A stretch of 64,000 bases of DNA from Colletes latitarsis (GCF_051014445.1 NC_135141.1:16306001-16370000); one strand, 5' to 3'. Counted from the stretch's first letter, positions 39,047-52,250 are shown. Program-made: numbers and translations. Notes: generated by a model from the sequence alone, not told the origin.

Positions 39047-41159
39047 TTTAATCCGTTGATGAAATTTTCTGAAACGTTGTGGCGCAATATAAGATATTCA
39101 AGCAATTTTGTATCGTAAAACGTTAGATCGCCTCTTATCGCAATAGTCTCTTTTTAGAACCAGCAACGCTTAATCCCTTAATACACTGCTTTACAGGTAG
39201 TCTGTGTCTTTTCCTTTTTTACTTTTCCCTTTTCTGATAAAGACTTCTTCAAATTAATCCAGCGTCAAGATATAGTGAGATATAATCGGATACGTTAAAT
39301 TGGTAATTTATCTCTTTCAACTTTTTGTTTGTGATTAGTGTCTCCTCGATTTTCAATCGAACTCCAATTCCTCCCATAAGAGTATTTCCCACATGCCCAG
39401 GACAAACGACATGAACCAAAAGTCTCCCAAGTGAACGAACAAAACTTGTTTCCAAAGCAACCAATCGACCTTTCTGCAATTAAGAAAACTTCTATCCTCA
39501 AATTCTCCGACCACGTCCCATACATTCGTTTCCCACGTATCTGAAAGAAGACTTATTACAATCCACTCGTATTTTATTCCGAACGGTTCGACATTTTATC
39601 ATTAAGAGATTCACTATACTGGTTCTACGACTCACATTCCATATAATCCCCTTGTTTTCCCCATTCGCACGATCGACAAACTATCTCGAAAAAATGAATC
39701 GATTTTCAAACGTTATTTCTGAAATGAAATCGATCGACGATCTTCGAGATTGCTGAAAATTTCGTCGATCCACTTTATACCAATGAAATTCGTAGTTCCT
39801 TTCACTGGCGACTGCAATCTTATCCTGCAATTTCCCGGTACTTTCGCAAGACGCTTCGCGAAAGCCACTCGCGGTGTCGTTGACCGAAATGCCCTTTGAG
39901 GAATTCCGAAAATAAGTATTTCCTTCCACAAAAAATGTGAACTATCTGATTTCGTGTTTCGAAAATTCGTGCGAAAAGGAACGAGTTTAATTGATTTTCT
40001 TTGACCTTGAAAGTGGTAACCGGGATCACTGGTTCCGAGAGGCGTAAATTTGAACGGTCGATCGGAGTGGAAACAATTATCGAAAGTTTCTGTTCAACGC
40101 TGAATGGCACTCGGTGGTGAGTGCGGTTGCAGCCAGCAGAACTGCCACTCGAAGACTCGTTACTCACTGAATGCAAGTCCGGTTTTATCTGCCACGAGCG
40201 ACGCGCGTTTCTTCGATCCCGATCGTCGGAGACCATTCACATCCGCGGCCGCGTCCCGATATATCGCGTCGTCTGTCGGCGAACGATCGACCAGAAATTA
40301 TGTGTTCCCGACCCGCGAATTCCAGCAGATAAAGAAGACCGATCGCGCGAGCGAATCCGTCTGCTCGGGGATTACGCGAATCGATCAGTGGGGACGTTCG
40401 AGGGTAACGCGCGGGAAAGAGCTTCATGAAACTAGGTAGACGAGTCGACTAGCCTAATTCTTCCTTACGTACGGGAAAACAAAGAGTGTCTGTGCCTAAG
40501 TAGGTTAAATACTGGATTCTTTACGCGTATACGGGGTGAGTCAAACGATCGAGACTTGTATCGCGAGTTATAAACCTGCAATTTCGAAACTGTTCACTTT
40601 TTAAATGTCTTTGTTTTGCTGGCATGCCTGATGTTACTACTACACTGTGGAACGTAACTAATATTTCCAAATATTAGTAGCACAGATTTTTCAAATGAGA
40701 ACAAATGAATTTCTGAATTTCTTTAATCTGATGTGCCTGCTATTTTATTTTCATTATTATAACAGCATCATAATTTTCGAGAGTTTCAAAATTTCAACTG
40801 TTGCTTTTCAAATATTAGCACAGCCTTTTGGAATGAGAAAAAAAGAATTTCGAATTGAATTGAATTCAATATTATTTAAATGACCACCGCGATAAACCTA
40901 ATTTTCGATAACTTTGCCGCATAAACCAAGCTGTATGACACAATAAAACGAATGATGTTTGCTTCGAGATTGTCAATAAACGAGAGACTTAACGTGGCAC
41001 CATAAGAAAAATCTAATGGCGTCGAGTCGTAAGATCTTGGTGGGCAGTTGACAGTTGCATTTCTCGAAATAGTCTTATCGTTGAACTTCGATCCCAATAA
41101 AGTGATCAGCCAAAAAGATAGTGGCGTGTGGCACCATTTTGTTGAAACCATATCTCAGA
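39047..41159. other. Upstream region of the transporter and intergenic DNA
   Basis: Holds a GC/CpG-richer island at about 39830-40440 with overlapping frames on both strands and no domain. It is a plausible promoter region or non-coding first exon for the minus-strand transporter. The rest is AT-rich. Confidence 0.45.
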
Positions 41160-41900
41160 CAAATGAAAGATGTGAAAATAGACGTTTAATCGTGGTGAAT
41201 ATTGTAATTTTGTAAAAATGGACTTTTAGCTGATTTAAATATTCCGATATTTCTTCATTTACGAAGGGAATGAATTTTAATTTATTCTTATGTTCAAGAG
41301 AGATAGGTGCTTAACTCGGTCGTACAGGAAGGGTAAAAATAGATGTATAACTAGATTTAGTATTTCAATGTTTTCTTATATACAAGGGGGACTGAAAATA
41401 AGCTTTTTATCTGGGTTGAATATTCTGCTTACCTTCGCCTGCAAGAAGGGTGGAAGTAAATGTCCAACTAGGGTGAGTATTCAAATCTTGTCTTGTGCAC
41501 AAGAAGGATGAAAATGAATGTCTAACAAGATTTTCAACGATACTCTAATTCTTTTTTTTGTAGAAACAGGATGACAAAACTCTAAATATTTGCATTGACT
41601 TTTCTGATCTTTTCTTATGTATAAGAAGGGTGAAGATTGATTTCCAACTACGAGTATAAGAAGAGTAAAATATTAATTATTCTAATTTCTTCTCACCTAC
41701 CAAGAAGCTAAATAGGGGAGTTTAGTTGCGTGAAAAATATATTAAATTTTCTTCGTTTACGAGCAGGGTAAAAATTCTAACCTTGAGAACTGTAGACATG
41801 TTTCTAACAAAGTTAACAAAAAGTTTAACAAAAGTCTACATCGGATACTCTAATAATTTCCATTACACAGGGAAATAACATGTAAATATTTACTTAATTT
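41160..41900. repeat. Degenerate minisatellite, about 60-75-bp period
   Basis: The order 'aactagg/atttagtatt', 'tcttatatacaagggggactg' or 'cttgtgcacaagaaggatg', and 'aaaaataagc/aaatgaatgtc' recurs with drift from about 41160 to 41900 (for example near 41290, 41340, 41400, 41460, 41520). Copies are badly diverged; the array is old. Confidence 0.55.
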
Positions 41901-42998
41901 CGATTTTAAGTTGCAATTGATCATTAACTTCAACCCCCCTAAAATAAACTCAAAGTATTTACATCGAACCGTAGAATGAAAGGAATGCACGAATTCTGAA
42001 TTTATTTGGTGATATTTCTGCTAGAAATTTCGCAGACGTTTTTACACCTCCGCGTGATTCTTCGCTAACAGCCGGAAGCGACGATGTTTCATCGGTGAAT
42101 GTTATATTAAATCGAAGAGACCTTGCTGTCGGAGTCATAGGTCGGTTTCTACGTTGTCGGCGTCTTTTCGGAGATCAGAGGCCAACCTGCGACACGTGCG
42201 CCTTATATTAAAGCGGATTAAGATGATCGACAGATTAATCATACTTTAAATCGTCTGGTGAAACTTCCTACATGATTCATTCACTCGAACGTGTTGTTAT
42301 TTTAGAAGCTGGTGATTCTTAAGCATTTCAGAACTATAAATAAGAGGATTGCGAGTGACTCAGCAGTGTCAAAAGATTATTGATAGTCCTCGATAAGTAT
42401 TAATATACTCGAGTTGTGTCAAAAGTTTCCAAACTTTGATTAAAACATCGCTTTTTCATAAAATAATAATCTTATTAGGTGTTTGTTTTGCCCTGTCTAT
42501 GGATAGTTTTCATTAATTTTTCAATTACATTAACATAAGTTTGAGATCAATTGAAACGACTAGATAAAGTAAACAAATAAATTAAGCTAAACAAGGGATA
42601 AATTGCACTTGCTTCGAGTCACTTATCCAGTCGTTTGCCTTTGTTTTACTTCCATTTCTCCGAAAGTTCAGGCTACGTCCATCAAGATCATTTAACCCTT
42701 AATTAATTCGACTGGGACATTCTATGTATCTATCCCAACCAACGTATTCTCTCGATATTGTCACATCTAATTTCAATCTGTTTCTTTCACTAAAAAATTC
42801 AGATTCTTGGAAGAACTAAAAAATCACCATATGTTCTTAAAAAATAAGGAACCTTCTTTTTTAAATATGGGTATTGTACAGCTAGTTGAAAAATGGGCCA
42901 AAATCAGAGAACAAAACGATTCGTATTTAACTTAATAAAGTAACGCGTTAAATAAAGTACTGTGGTTTAATTTAAAAGATTTAAAACAACATAATATA
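41901..42998. other. Intergenic, nothing recognised
   Basis: AT-rich with a GC-richer patch near 42040-42200. No supported gene or repeat. Confidence 0.5.
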
Positions 42999-44184
42999 CA
43001 GGGTGTTCGGACAACCCTGGGAAAAATTTTAATGGAGGATTCTAGAGGCCAAAATAAGACGAAAATGAAGAATACCAATTTGTTGATGGAGGCTTTGTTA
43101 AAAAGTTATTAACGTTTAAAGTTATGCCCGTTCTGAATTTTTTTCTCGAAAATGCGTAGGATTTCGGGGGTATGTCTATTCACCAAAAATGACTATAATT
43201 GACCCCCACAGCTAACAATATTTTTTTCAGAACGATTTGAAATTTTTTTTTTTTTTCGACGAAAAATTTTACACCTTTCCGAATTTTTTTCTAGAAAGTG
43301 AGTAGGATTTCGGGGGAATGTCTATTCACCAAAAATGATTGTAATTGACCCCGCAACCGAAAATAATTTTTTTAGAATTAATTAAAAATTTTTTTTTCGT
43401 CGAAAAATTTAGGCACCTACCCCCTGTCGATTTTTCTTCAAAATTACTTTTTCATTTTTAGTAATTTTGTTTGATGCCCTATGGAAAAGTTGTGTAATAC
43501 TTTTTTGTAGGTACCCATGAGCTCTACTTTAGAAAAAAGTTTCATTGAAATATATTCACTATTGTAGAAATTATGGCTATTTGAAAATTGGACCATTTTT
43601 ATAGGGTTTTTCTCATTTTAGAGGATCAAGGAACAGCTGTTCGAATATTTTTTGAATTTCTACATATTCTATACTAAAATACGCGTAGTTTGCTTTTTTA
43701 AACATTAAAATCGTTCAATCCGTTCAGAAGTTATGGTATTTTAAAGATTTGCATGAAATTTCAGGGAACGATTACTGGCCAGAAATTATATTTTCGATAA
43801 TGAATTTTTTTCTCGAAAGTCGATAAGATTTCGAGAGTATGTGTAATGACCAAAATTGATTGTAATTGACCCCTGCAACTAAAAATAATTTTTCCAAGAC
43901 GAAGTCGAAAGTCTTTTTTTTCACCCAAAACTTTGAGGACTTACTCGAATATTTTTCTCGAAAGTGGGTAAGATTTCAGGGATATGTGTATTCACCAAAA
44001 ATGATTGTAATTGACTCCCGCAACGAAAAATAATTTTTCCAAAACAATTTGAAATTTTTGAATTTAATTGTTAATAACTTTTTAACGAAGCCTCTATCAA
44101 CAAATTGGTATTCTTGATTTTCGTCTTATTTTGGCCTCTAGAATCCCCCATTAAAATTTTTCCCAGAAATGGCCGAACACTCTG
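42999..44184 (-). mobile_element. CAGGGTG-family TIR element, copy 4 (complete, inverted)
   Basis: Left CAGGGTGTTCGGACAACCC and right 'ggccgaacactctg' with TATA at both flanks. Internal units and core lie in the opposite orientation to copies 1-3 ('ccaaaaatgattgtaattgacccc'). The core frame on minus, from the ATG of the 'aaaatggtccaattttc' block near 43590 to about 43455, stays open and matches the other copies, but an upstream stop shortens it. Confidence 0.88.
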
Positions 44185-44803
44185 TATAATTACTGTAATA
44201 AGAATGGTCTCGAAAAAGAATAGATTTGTTTTACGAGTACCTCGTGAATGTAGAAATTTGTATATTTTAATTTATAAGACTCGATGACGAACGAGCCTCA
44301 TAATTGTGAAACTTGTGACGAGTCTGATCCGTCATTGTGCGACAGGGGGTTAAGGCCACTGGATTAGAGGTTACAGGACGACGAATAGGAAACAACGAAT
44401 AGGGAATCAGGATAATAACGCGTAAGGAGCAGGAAATAGTGATCGATGACTAGCAGATGGAGAGGTGCTACAGCTTTCATTTCTGTTTTTTTCTTGTCGA
44501 TAGCGGAGCACGCCGACGATGCAGAGGAAGATCGACACGACGAACACTGACCTCCCTCTACTACTTCGGTGTGTCCTTGGCCTTGAAACGAGAACGTGTT
44601 TCGGGAGATGAAATCCAACCGCACAGGTGGAACGATAATTGCTTGGCCGTCATAGAGAGAACGAAAGCCTTGCCTTTACTTTCGCTCCGTTACGGAATCG
44701 GAGCGGAGAAGTGTCTACACAGAGAGAAACGAGATGCAGTAAAGCATCCTTGCCCCTTTCGTACGTATGCGTGCCCGCGCACGCGATCATAGTAGTCACG
44801 AAT
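44185..44803. other. Intergenic, moderately GC-rich, no supported gene
   Basis: Between 44340 and 44790 the GC content rises, and overlapping frames occur on both strands (44364-44624 minus, 44457-44792 plus). No domain was recognised. Confidence 0.4.
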
Positions 44804-45787
44804 CGTATAGTTTTTAAAATTGGACAAAAAAAGGGAAATTTTTTGGAAAATGTTCCAAGATCAAAATAAATAATTGGTCAAATTGTTTCTATTCCTTCCT
44901 AACATTTCCGTGTAAATTCAGTAAATCAATTTTTATTTCTTAACTCTTTGCGGCACAGGATTTCAGATAATAAAATGGATCCATGTTGCATAGAAATTTT
45001 ATTGCGGTTTAAATTAAACAAGATTGGTATATTAGATAATTATATTAATAGAAATTGGACAAAAAAGGGGAAACTTTTTGGAAAATGTTCCAAAATCAAA
45101 ATAAATAATTGGACAAATTGTTTCTATTCCTTCCTAGCGTTTCCGTGCAAATTCAGTAAATCAATTTTTATTTCTTAACTCTTTGCGGCACAGGATTTCA
45201 GATAATAAAATGGACCCATGTTGCATAGAAATTTTATTGCGGTTTAAATTAAACAAGATTGGTATATTAGATAATTATATTAATAGAAATTGGACAAAAA
45301 AGGGGAAACTGTTTGGAAAATGTTCCAAAATCAAAATAAATAATTGGTCAAATTGTTTCTATTCCTTCCTACCGTTTCCGTGCAAATTCAGTAAATCAAT
45401 TTTTATTTCTTAACTCTTTGCGGCACAGGATTTCAGATAATAAAATAGACCCATGTTGCATAGAAATTTTATTGCGTTTTAAACTAACAAAATTGGTATA
45501 TTTTTATCAATAAAGGCATCATGTAATATAAAAACATAAAACATTGTCGCAATAAACTTTCCGCTTGCAACAATTGATGAACCTGTATTGGCATGTTGAA
45601 TGTTGCCAACACAAGTGAATACATTTCTAGCATTTGTTGAAGATATTACCAACTGCTTTACGTAAATAAGACGAAATATAAATTGCAATATTTCGACTAA
45701 AGTGGTGGGACTAAAAATGTTCCACCATGCATTACGGTGCATCAAAAAGATGGGACTCTTTTAATCCCAGCATGCCCCAAAGAGTTA
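44804..45787. mobile_element. TTAA-terminated (piggyBac-like) element with 235-bp internal tandem repeats
   Basis: TTAACTCTTTGCGGCACAGG occurs at 44940, 45175 and 45411, about 235 bp apart, each followed by the same 'atttcagataataaaatgg' and 'ttggacaaaaaaggggaaa' blocks. The right end at about 45770 reads 'catgccccaaagagttaa', the inverted form of the repeated left terminus. So the left end of a TTAA-type MITE has been tandemly multiplied. Near-identical 76-codon frames at 44948 and 45183 are by-products of the repeat. No transposase is present. Confidence 0.8.
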
Positions 45788-47413
45788 ATCGAGCCAGAGT
45801 TTTTAACTTTCTTTAGGATAACAATTAGTTGCAGTGAGCAATTGTCATCCGCCCCTGTACAGGGTGTCTCAAAACAATGAGACAAGCGTAATATACATAT
45901 TCCTCGAGTGAAAAGAAATTGGAAATTTATTCACTATTTTGCAAACAAAATTAAACTGTACACGCGAATTATTAGTGCGTATGTTTGCAACATCTTCATA
46001 ATAAGTAATCCTTGCTATTGCAGTTTCACTAAAAAACTGTCGAAAGTAACCAATAGTCTCAATCCGATGGCCAGAGAATGTAGTATTGATTTCATCTTGT
46101 TAGAAATTTCTTAATAGGTAAAGATCAACAATCATGACTTTGTGTCAAATAAAGAAAATGTCAGATTTCCAATCGAATATTCCCAAGTATTGGTCATATT
46201 TAACCAAAAATCACTGTTGCTTTAATATCGTATGATGTAACATATTCGCCAATTAGCAACCATAAATTCGTTACAAATAAATACAAATTCTTGTCTAAAA
46301 TTTTTAAAAATAAATGGAAATTTATTACACGTCGGTTTAGAAGGAATCTGAAAAAATTAATTGGGATTTTATAATAAGTATAGGAAAATCTAATTGTTGA
46401 AAGAATAATAATATTATATAAATATTTTGAATAATAATGCAAGAATAGTAACAGTACACCTGTGCCCTTGGCATTTTTGCACGTACTGTGCTTTAATCTA
46501 AATAGAGGTGTTCGTAATCGAACCGTATTTTGAAACATTAAATGCAGATGTGACGATTCTAATCTGCGTCACGTGTTTTGCATTCGGTGCTAAACAACTG
46601 CAAAAATTCGATCGGTAGTTTGCTCTTCTTATTTCGCAATTAACACCATTCCGAGGTTGTCGATAACGTTACGTAAGTTACATTGTAATGTGATTATTAT
46701 GAATTATCGATTAAAGTTGTCACAGTTTAATAACGTTCATCCTATAAACTTGAGAAACATAACTAAACGATGAAAAACTTCATTAAACATCGAAACATCA
46801 GATTTTAATTTAAAAATTAGTAAGCAGTTAGTAAGAATTTTTATAAACGTAAAAACATAATTTTTTTTTGTATAATTATTTGTCATGTATAATAATAGTT
46901 TTACTTTTTGCTTCCTAAATTCATAATTTATCGAAAATACAGAATAAAAGAAGAATTTTTTATCGAAAAAAGAAACTCTAATATTTTCTTATTTTAAAAT
47001 CCATCTTTTTTTAATAATGAAATTAATTCAAACACAATGTTCGATTCAAATGATTATAAGAAACACTTACAAAGTGAGTCTCAACTGTATCGGTTTATAT
47101 TTTTTTGATTAAAGGTAAAAAATGTTGTAGAAAAGAAAGTTGTCAGGTATAAGATCTACTTCCCTGACACACTTTTTTTCAAATAGAATAAAGCTCCTAA
47201 AAAGTGTAGTTATACTCTTTTTTGATGAAATTTTTTTAAATTGTATATTTTGGTAATTATTTAGTTTAGAGAAGAGTGCTTCTATGACCTAAATCTCTAA
47301 AGCCTCCATTAATTGTAGCCGATTGAAAATTCCCTTTGAACTTAGTATCTTTCATAAGGAATTTTATATCAAATGTAGTGTCAGTTGGTACGAGTGTTAT
47401 CATATACATAACC
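45788..47413. other. Intergenic, nothing recognised
   Basis: AT-rich. A lone element end CAGGGTGTCTCAAAA occurs at 45860 without a partner I could find. A 112-codon minus frame at 46200-46538 is composition-driven and shows no domain. Confidence 0.5.
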
Positions 47414-47421
47414 ATTGAAAG
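47414..47421. repeat. 8-bp target-site duplication, left
   Basis: ATTGAAAG immediately before CAGAGGTGCC; the identical octamer follows the right end at 52579-52586. Confidence 0.85.
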
Positions 47422-47749
47422 CAGAGGTGCCGAGGCACCGAAGGTGCTCTCTCACCCAATATCAGATCACGCGTACGTGAGCTCGTAGAGTTTCGGAAAG
47501 TCGACAAAGGCAAACTGACACATGCCCTCTTTCTCGATTATTCCGAAGCTGCCCGAAGTAATTTCGGACCGCCTCGTGGGACGAGAGAGAGAAAGGCTCA
47601 CATTTGCCTTCTCGCTCTTAACAACTGAAATCCGACCTCACGTCAACGGCATACGATTCGGAATCTCGACTGCCCAGGTATTTTTACTTGCCTTTTCTAG
47701 AATTCATTACTAAATTCTACAAATTAATCCCGGTTTCTATTTGCCTCGA

Positions 47750-50230
47750 ATGACCTCTGATGACCAGTGCTGACAAAAGTACGGAACTCCCGACAACTTT
47801 TTACACCATACAGCCACTGTTACTGACTGCTCCTGATTACTGCTTGCCTCTGCTGACCATCGCTTATATTTATGACAACCTATAACGATTACTACTGACT
47901 TCTGCTAACCTCTGTAGGTCTTTGCTGATCTCTGACAGCGTGTGCTTGTCTCTGCTGAGCTTTCCTGGCCTCTGCCGAACGATACTGACCACTGCAGGTA
48001 TTTCTGATAATGTATAACGATTAATACTTACCACTGCATACCCCTACAAGTCTCTGCTTGCCTTTGCAGGTTCCTGCTTGCCTGTGCATGCCTTTGCTGG
48101 CCTCTGCTGAACACTGCTGATCACCCCTGATGCTTGTGACATTGTATAATAATTACTACATGCTACTGTTCGCCCCTGCTGATCTCTGCTTGCCACTGCA
48201 TGCCTCTGCTCGTCTCTGCCGACCGCTACTGACCACCTCTGATGCTTCTGACATTGTATAATAATTACTACTTGCTACTATTCGCCCCTGGTGATCTCTG
48301 CTTACCACTGCTGGCCTCTGCTGACCATCGTTTATATTTCTGACAACGTATAACGATTGCTACTGACTTCTGCTAACCTTTGTAGGTATTTGCTGAGCTC
48401 TGTCAGCGTGTGCTTGTCTCTGCTGAGCTTTCCTGGCCTCTGCCGAACGATACTGACCACTGCAGGTATTTCTGATAATGTATAACGATTAATACTTACT
48501 ACTGCATGCCCCTACAAACCTCTGCTTGCCTTTGCAGGTTCCTGCTTGCCTGTGCATGCCTTTGCTGGCCTCTGCTGAACACTGCTGATGCTTCTGACAT
48601 TGTATAATAATTACTACTTGCTACTATTCGCCCCTGGTGATCTCTGCTTACCACTGCTGGCCTCTGCTGACCATCGTTTATATTTCTGACAACGTATAAC
48701 GATTACTACTGACTTCTGCTAACCTTTGTAGGTCTTTGCTGATCTCTGTCAGCGTGTGCTTGTCTCTGCTGAGCTTTCCTGGCCTCTGCCGAACGCTACT
48801 GACCACTGCAGGTATTTCTGATAATGTATAACGATTAATACTTACCACTGCATACCCCTACAAGTCTCTGCTTGCCTTTGCAGGTTCCTGCTTGCCTGTG
48901 CATGCCTTTACTGACCTCTGCTGAACACTGCTGACCACCCCTGATGCTTCTGACTTCGTATAACAATTACTACATGCTACTGTTCACCCCTGCTGATCTC
49001 TGCTTGCCACTGTATGCCTCTGCTCGTCTCTGCCGACCGCTACTGACCACCTCTGATGCTTCTGACAACATATAACTCTTACTACTTGCTACTATTCGCC
49101 CCTGGTGATCTCTGCTTACCACTGCTGGCCTCTGCTGACCATCGTTTATATTTCTGACAACGTATAACGATTGCTACTGACTTCTGCTAACCTTTGTAGG
49201 TCTTTGCTGATCTCTGTCAGCGTGTGCTTGTCTCTGCTGAGCTTTCCTGGCCTCTGCCGAACGCTACTGACCACTGCAGGTATTTCTGATAATGTATAAC
49301 GATTAATACTTACTACTGCATGCCATTGCAGGTTTCTGCTTGCCTGTGCATGCCTTTGCTGGCCTCTGCTGAACACTGCTGATCACCCCTGATGCTTCTG
49401 ACATTGTATAATAATTACTACATGCTACTGTTCGCCCCTGCTGATCTCTGCTTGCCACTGCATGCCTCTGCTCGTCTCTGCCGACCGCTACTGACCACCT
49501 CTGATGCTTCTGACAACATATAACTCTTACTACTTGCTACTATTCGCCCCTGGTGATCTCTGCTTACCACTGCTGGCCTCTGCTGACCATCGTTTATATT
49601 TCTGACAACGTATAACGATTGCTACTGACTTCTGCTAACCTTTGTAGGTCTTTGCTGATCTCTGTCAGCGTGTGCTTGTCTCTGCTGAGCTTTCCTGGCC
49701 TCTGCCGAACGCTACTGACCACTGCAGGTATTTCTGATAATGTATAACCATTAATACTTACCACTGCATACCCCTACAAGTCTCTGCTTGCCTTTTCAGG
49801 TTCCTGCTTGCCTGTGCATGCCTTTGCTGACCTCTGCTGAACACTGCTGACCACTCCTGTTACTTCTGACAACGTATAACGATTACAACTTGCTACTGTC
49901 TGCCCCTGCTGGACTCTGTTTGCCACTGCTTGCCACTGCTAGCCTCTGCGGACCACAACTGACCACCCCTGATGCATTCCACAACGTATAACGATTACTA
50001 CTTGTTATTGCTTGCTCCTGCTGAACTCTACTTGTCTCTGCATGCCTCTGCTGGCCTCCGTTGGCCTCTGCTGGCCTCCGTTGGCCTCTGCTGACCGCTG
50101 CTGACCACTGCTGTCCACCGCTTATATTTCTGGCAACGTACAACGATTACTACTGGCTACTGCCAGCCTCTGCTGACCTCTGCCATCATCTCCCGACGTC
50201 AGCTGACCATCGCTGACCACTGCTGACCGT
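47750..50230 (+). repeat. CTG-rich satellite arm (left) with about 460-bp super-unit
   Basis: Built from ten-base words such as CTCTGCTGAC, CACTGCTGAC and CTTTGCAGGT. A longer block containing 'gtgtgcttgtctctgctgag' recurs near 47939, 48408, 48752, 49216 and 49670, so super-units are about 340-470 bp. 'acgtataacgattactact' separates sub-blocks. It gives long open frames on the minus strand purely from the repeat. Confidence 0.92.
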
Positions 50231-50339
50231 TGCTGACAACTTGTGACAGATGTAATATAACATGATATGTTCATATGTATTAAAGTTTTGTATAATGTAA
50301 ATCTATGGCAATAAATGATATAATTTCAAAGAATTCTAT

Positions 50340-51110
50340 GTATTCTCATCATTTGTTACCCCCCTTTCCCTCTACAAATTTCCCGCCGCCAGGAATGTCT
50401 GCGCATTCCTGGAAATGACGTCATTTCTAAGAATTCCTGAAAATTCTCGGGTCCCTGAAACTTACCGGCGTCCCTGAAACTTCTCGGAATCCCTGAAATT
50501 TCCAAGAAGTTTCAGGTAGCAGCTAAAATTCTGGCCTGAATTTTTCGTCAAAAATTTAAAAAGCTATTACGTAATATTATGTAATATTATGTAACATTAC
50601 GTAATAGCTCTTTAAAATTTTACCCAGGCGGATTTTTTCGGCAAAAATTACGTAATATTACGTAACATTATGTAATATTACGTAATATTACGTAATAGCA
50701 CTTCAAAATTTCTCGCGGCCGGAATTTTTCAGCAAAAATTACGTAATATTACGTAACATTATGTAATATTACGTAATATTACGTAACAGCTCTTTAAAAT
50801 TTTGCCGAAAAATTCAGGACGGAATTTTTGCCGTTGCCTGAAACTTCTTGGAAATTTCAGGGATTCCGAGAAGTTTCAGGGATACGAGAATTTTCAGGAA
50901 TTCTTAGAAATGACGTCATTTCCAGCAATTCACAAAAATTCCTGGCAGCGGTAAATTTGAAATCTTTCCGGGGAACTTGGAAAATTTTAAAAGATTCGGA
51001 ATGTCTTATAACTAAGGGAATGATTTCGATAGGAAAAGAAGGGTAAAAATGATGAGAACACATAGAATTGTTTGAAATTATATCATTTATTGCCATAGAT
51101 TTACATTATA
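50340..51110. repeat. Central palindromic core of the hAT foldback
   Basis: 'aggaatgtctgcgcattcctgg', 'aaatgacgtcatttctaag' and 'gaaaattctcgggtccctgaaac' on the left are mirrored by corresponding blocks at about 50820-50960. Between them, runs of ACGTAATATT (and TACGTAATA variants) occur at 50565-50605, 50646-50700 and 50738-50790. Local hairpins nest within the whole-element inverted repeat. No protein frame. Confidence 0.85.
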
Positions 51111-51154
51111 CAACACTTTAATACATATAAACATATCATGTTATATTACATCGT

Positions 51155-52250
51155 GACCCCAATTTGTCAGCAACGGTCAGCAGTGGTCAGCGATGGTCAG
51201 CTGACGTCGGGAGATGTTGGCAGAGATCAGCAGAGGGTGGCAGTAGCCAGTAGTGATCGTTGTATGTTGCCAGAAATATAAACGGTAGTCAGCAGTGGTC
51301 AGCAGCCGCCAGCAGAGGCATGCAGTGGCAAGCAGAGATCAGCAGGGGTGAACAGTAGCATGTAGTAATTGTTATACGATGTCAGAAGCATCAGGGGTGG
51401 TCAGCAGTGTTCAGCAGAGGTCAGCAAAGGCATGCACAGGCAAGCAGGAACCTGCAAAGGCAAGCAGAGACTTGTAGGGGTATGCAGTGGTAAGTATTAA
51501 TCGTTATACATTATCAGAAATACCTGCAGTGGTCAGTAGCGTTCGGCAGAGGCCAGGAAAGCTCAGCAGAGACAAGCACACGCTGACAGAGATCAGCAAA
51601 GACCTACAAAGGTTAGCAGAAGTCAGTAGTAATCGTGAAACGTTGTCAGAAATATAAACGATGGTCAGCAGAGGCCAGCAGTGGTAAGCAGAGATCACCA
51701 GGGGCGAATAGTAGCAAGTAGTAAGCGTTATATGTTGTCAGAAGCATCAGAGGTGGTCAGTAGCGGTCGGCAGAGACGAGCAGAGGCATACAGTGGCAAG
51801 CAGAGATCAGCAGGGGTGAACAGTAGCATGTAGTAATTGTTATACGATGTCAGAAGCATCAGGGGTGGTCAGCAGTGTTCAGCAGATGTCAGCAAAGGCA
51901 TGCACAGGCAAGCACGAACCTGCAAAGGCAAGCAGAGACTTGTAGGGGTATGCAGTGGTAAGTATTAATCGTTATACATTATCAGAAATACCTGCAGTGT
52001 TCAGTAGCGTTCGGCAGAGGCCAGGAAAGCTCAGCAGAGACAAGCACACGCTGTCAGAGATCAGCAAAGACCTACAGAGGTTAGCAGAAGTCAGTAGTAA
52101 TCATTATAGGTTGTCATAAATATAAGCGATGGTCAGCAGAGTCCAGCAGTGGCAAGCAGTAATCAGGAGCAGTCAGTAACAGTGGCTGTATGGTGTAAAA
52201 AGTTGTCGGGAGTTTTGTACTTTTGTCAGCACTGGTCATCAGAGGTCATC
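51155..52250 (-). repeat. CTG-rich satellite arm (right, inverted)
   Basis: Reverse-complement form of the left arm (CAGCAGAGG words). The super-unit marker 'ctcagcagagacaagcacac' lies near 51560 and 52027, 467 bp apart, so there are only about two super-units here. Confidence 0.9.

Noticed and set aside
44948..45413. Two near-identical 76-codon proteins in tandem
   Set aside because: Produced by the 235-bp DNA repeat; starts within a TTAA terminus and shows no domain.
46200..46538. 112-codon minus frame resembling a membrane protein
   Set aside because: Hydrophobicity follows from AT-rich composition; no family motif or splice context.
49146..50143. Minus-strand repetitive Gln/Arg-rich frames in the satellite arm
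   Set aside because: Open only because the ten-base words lack stops in that frame; super-unit length variation breaks the frame.
50565..50790. ACGTAATATT runs as a replication origin
   Set aside because: Position at the axis of a foldback element explains them; nothing else supports an origin.
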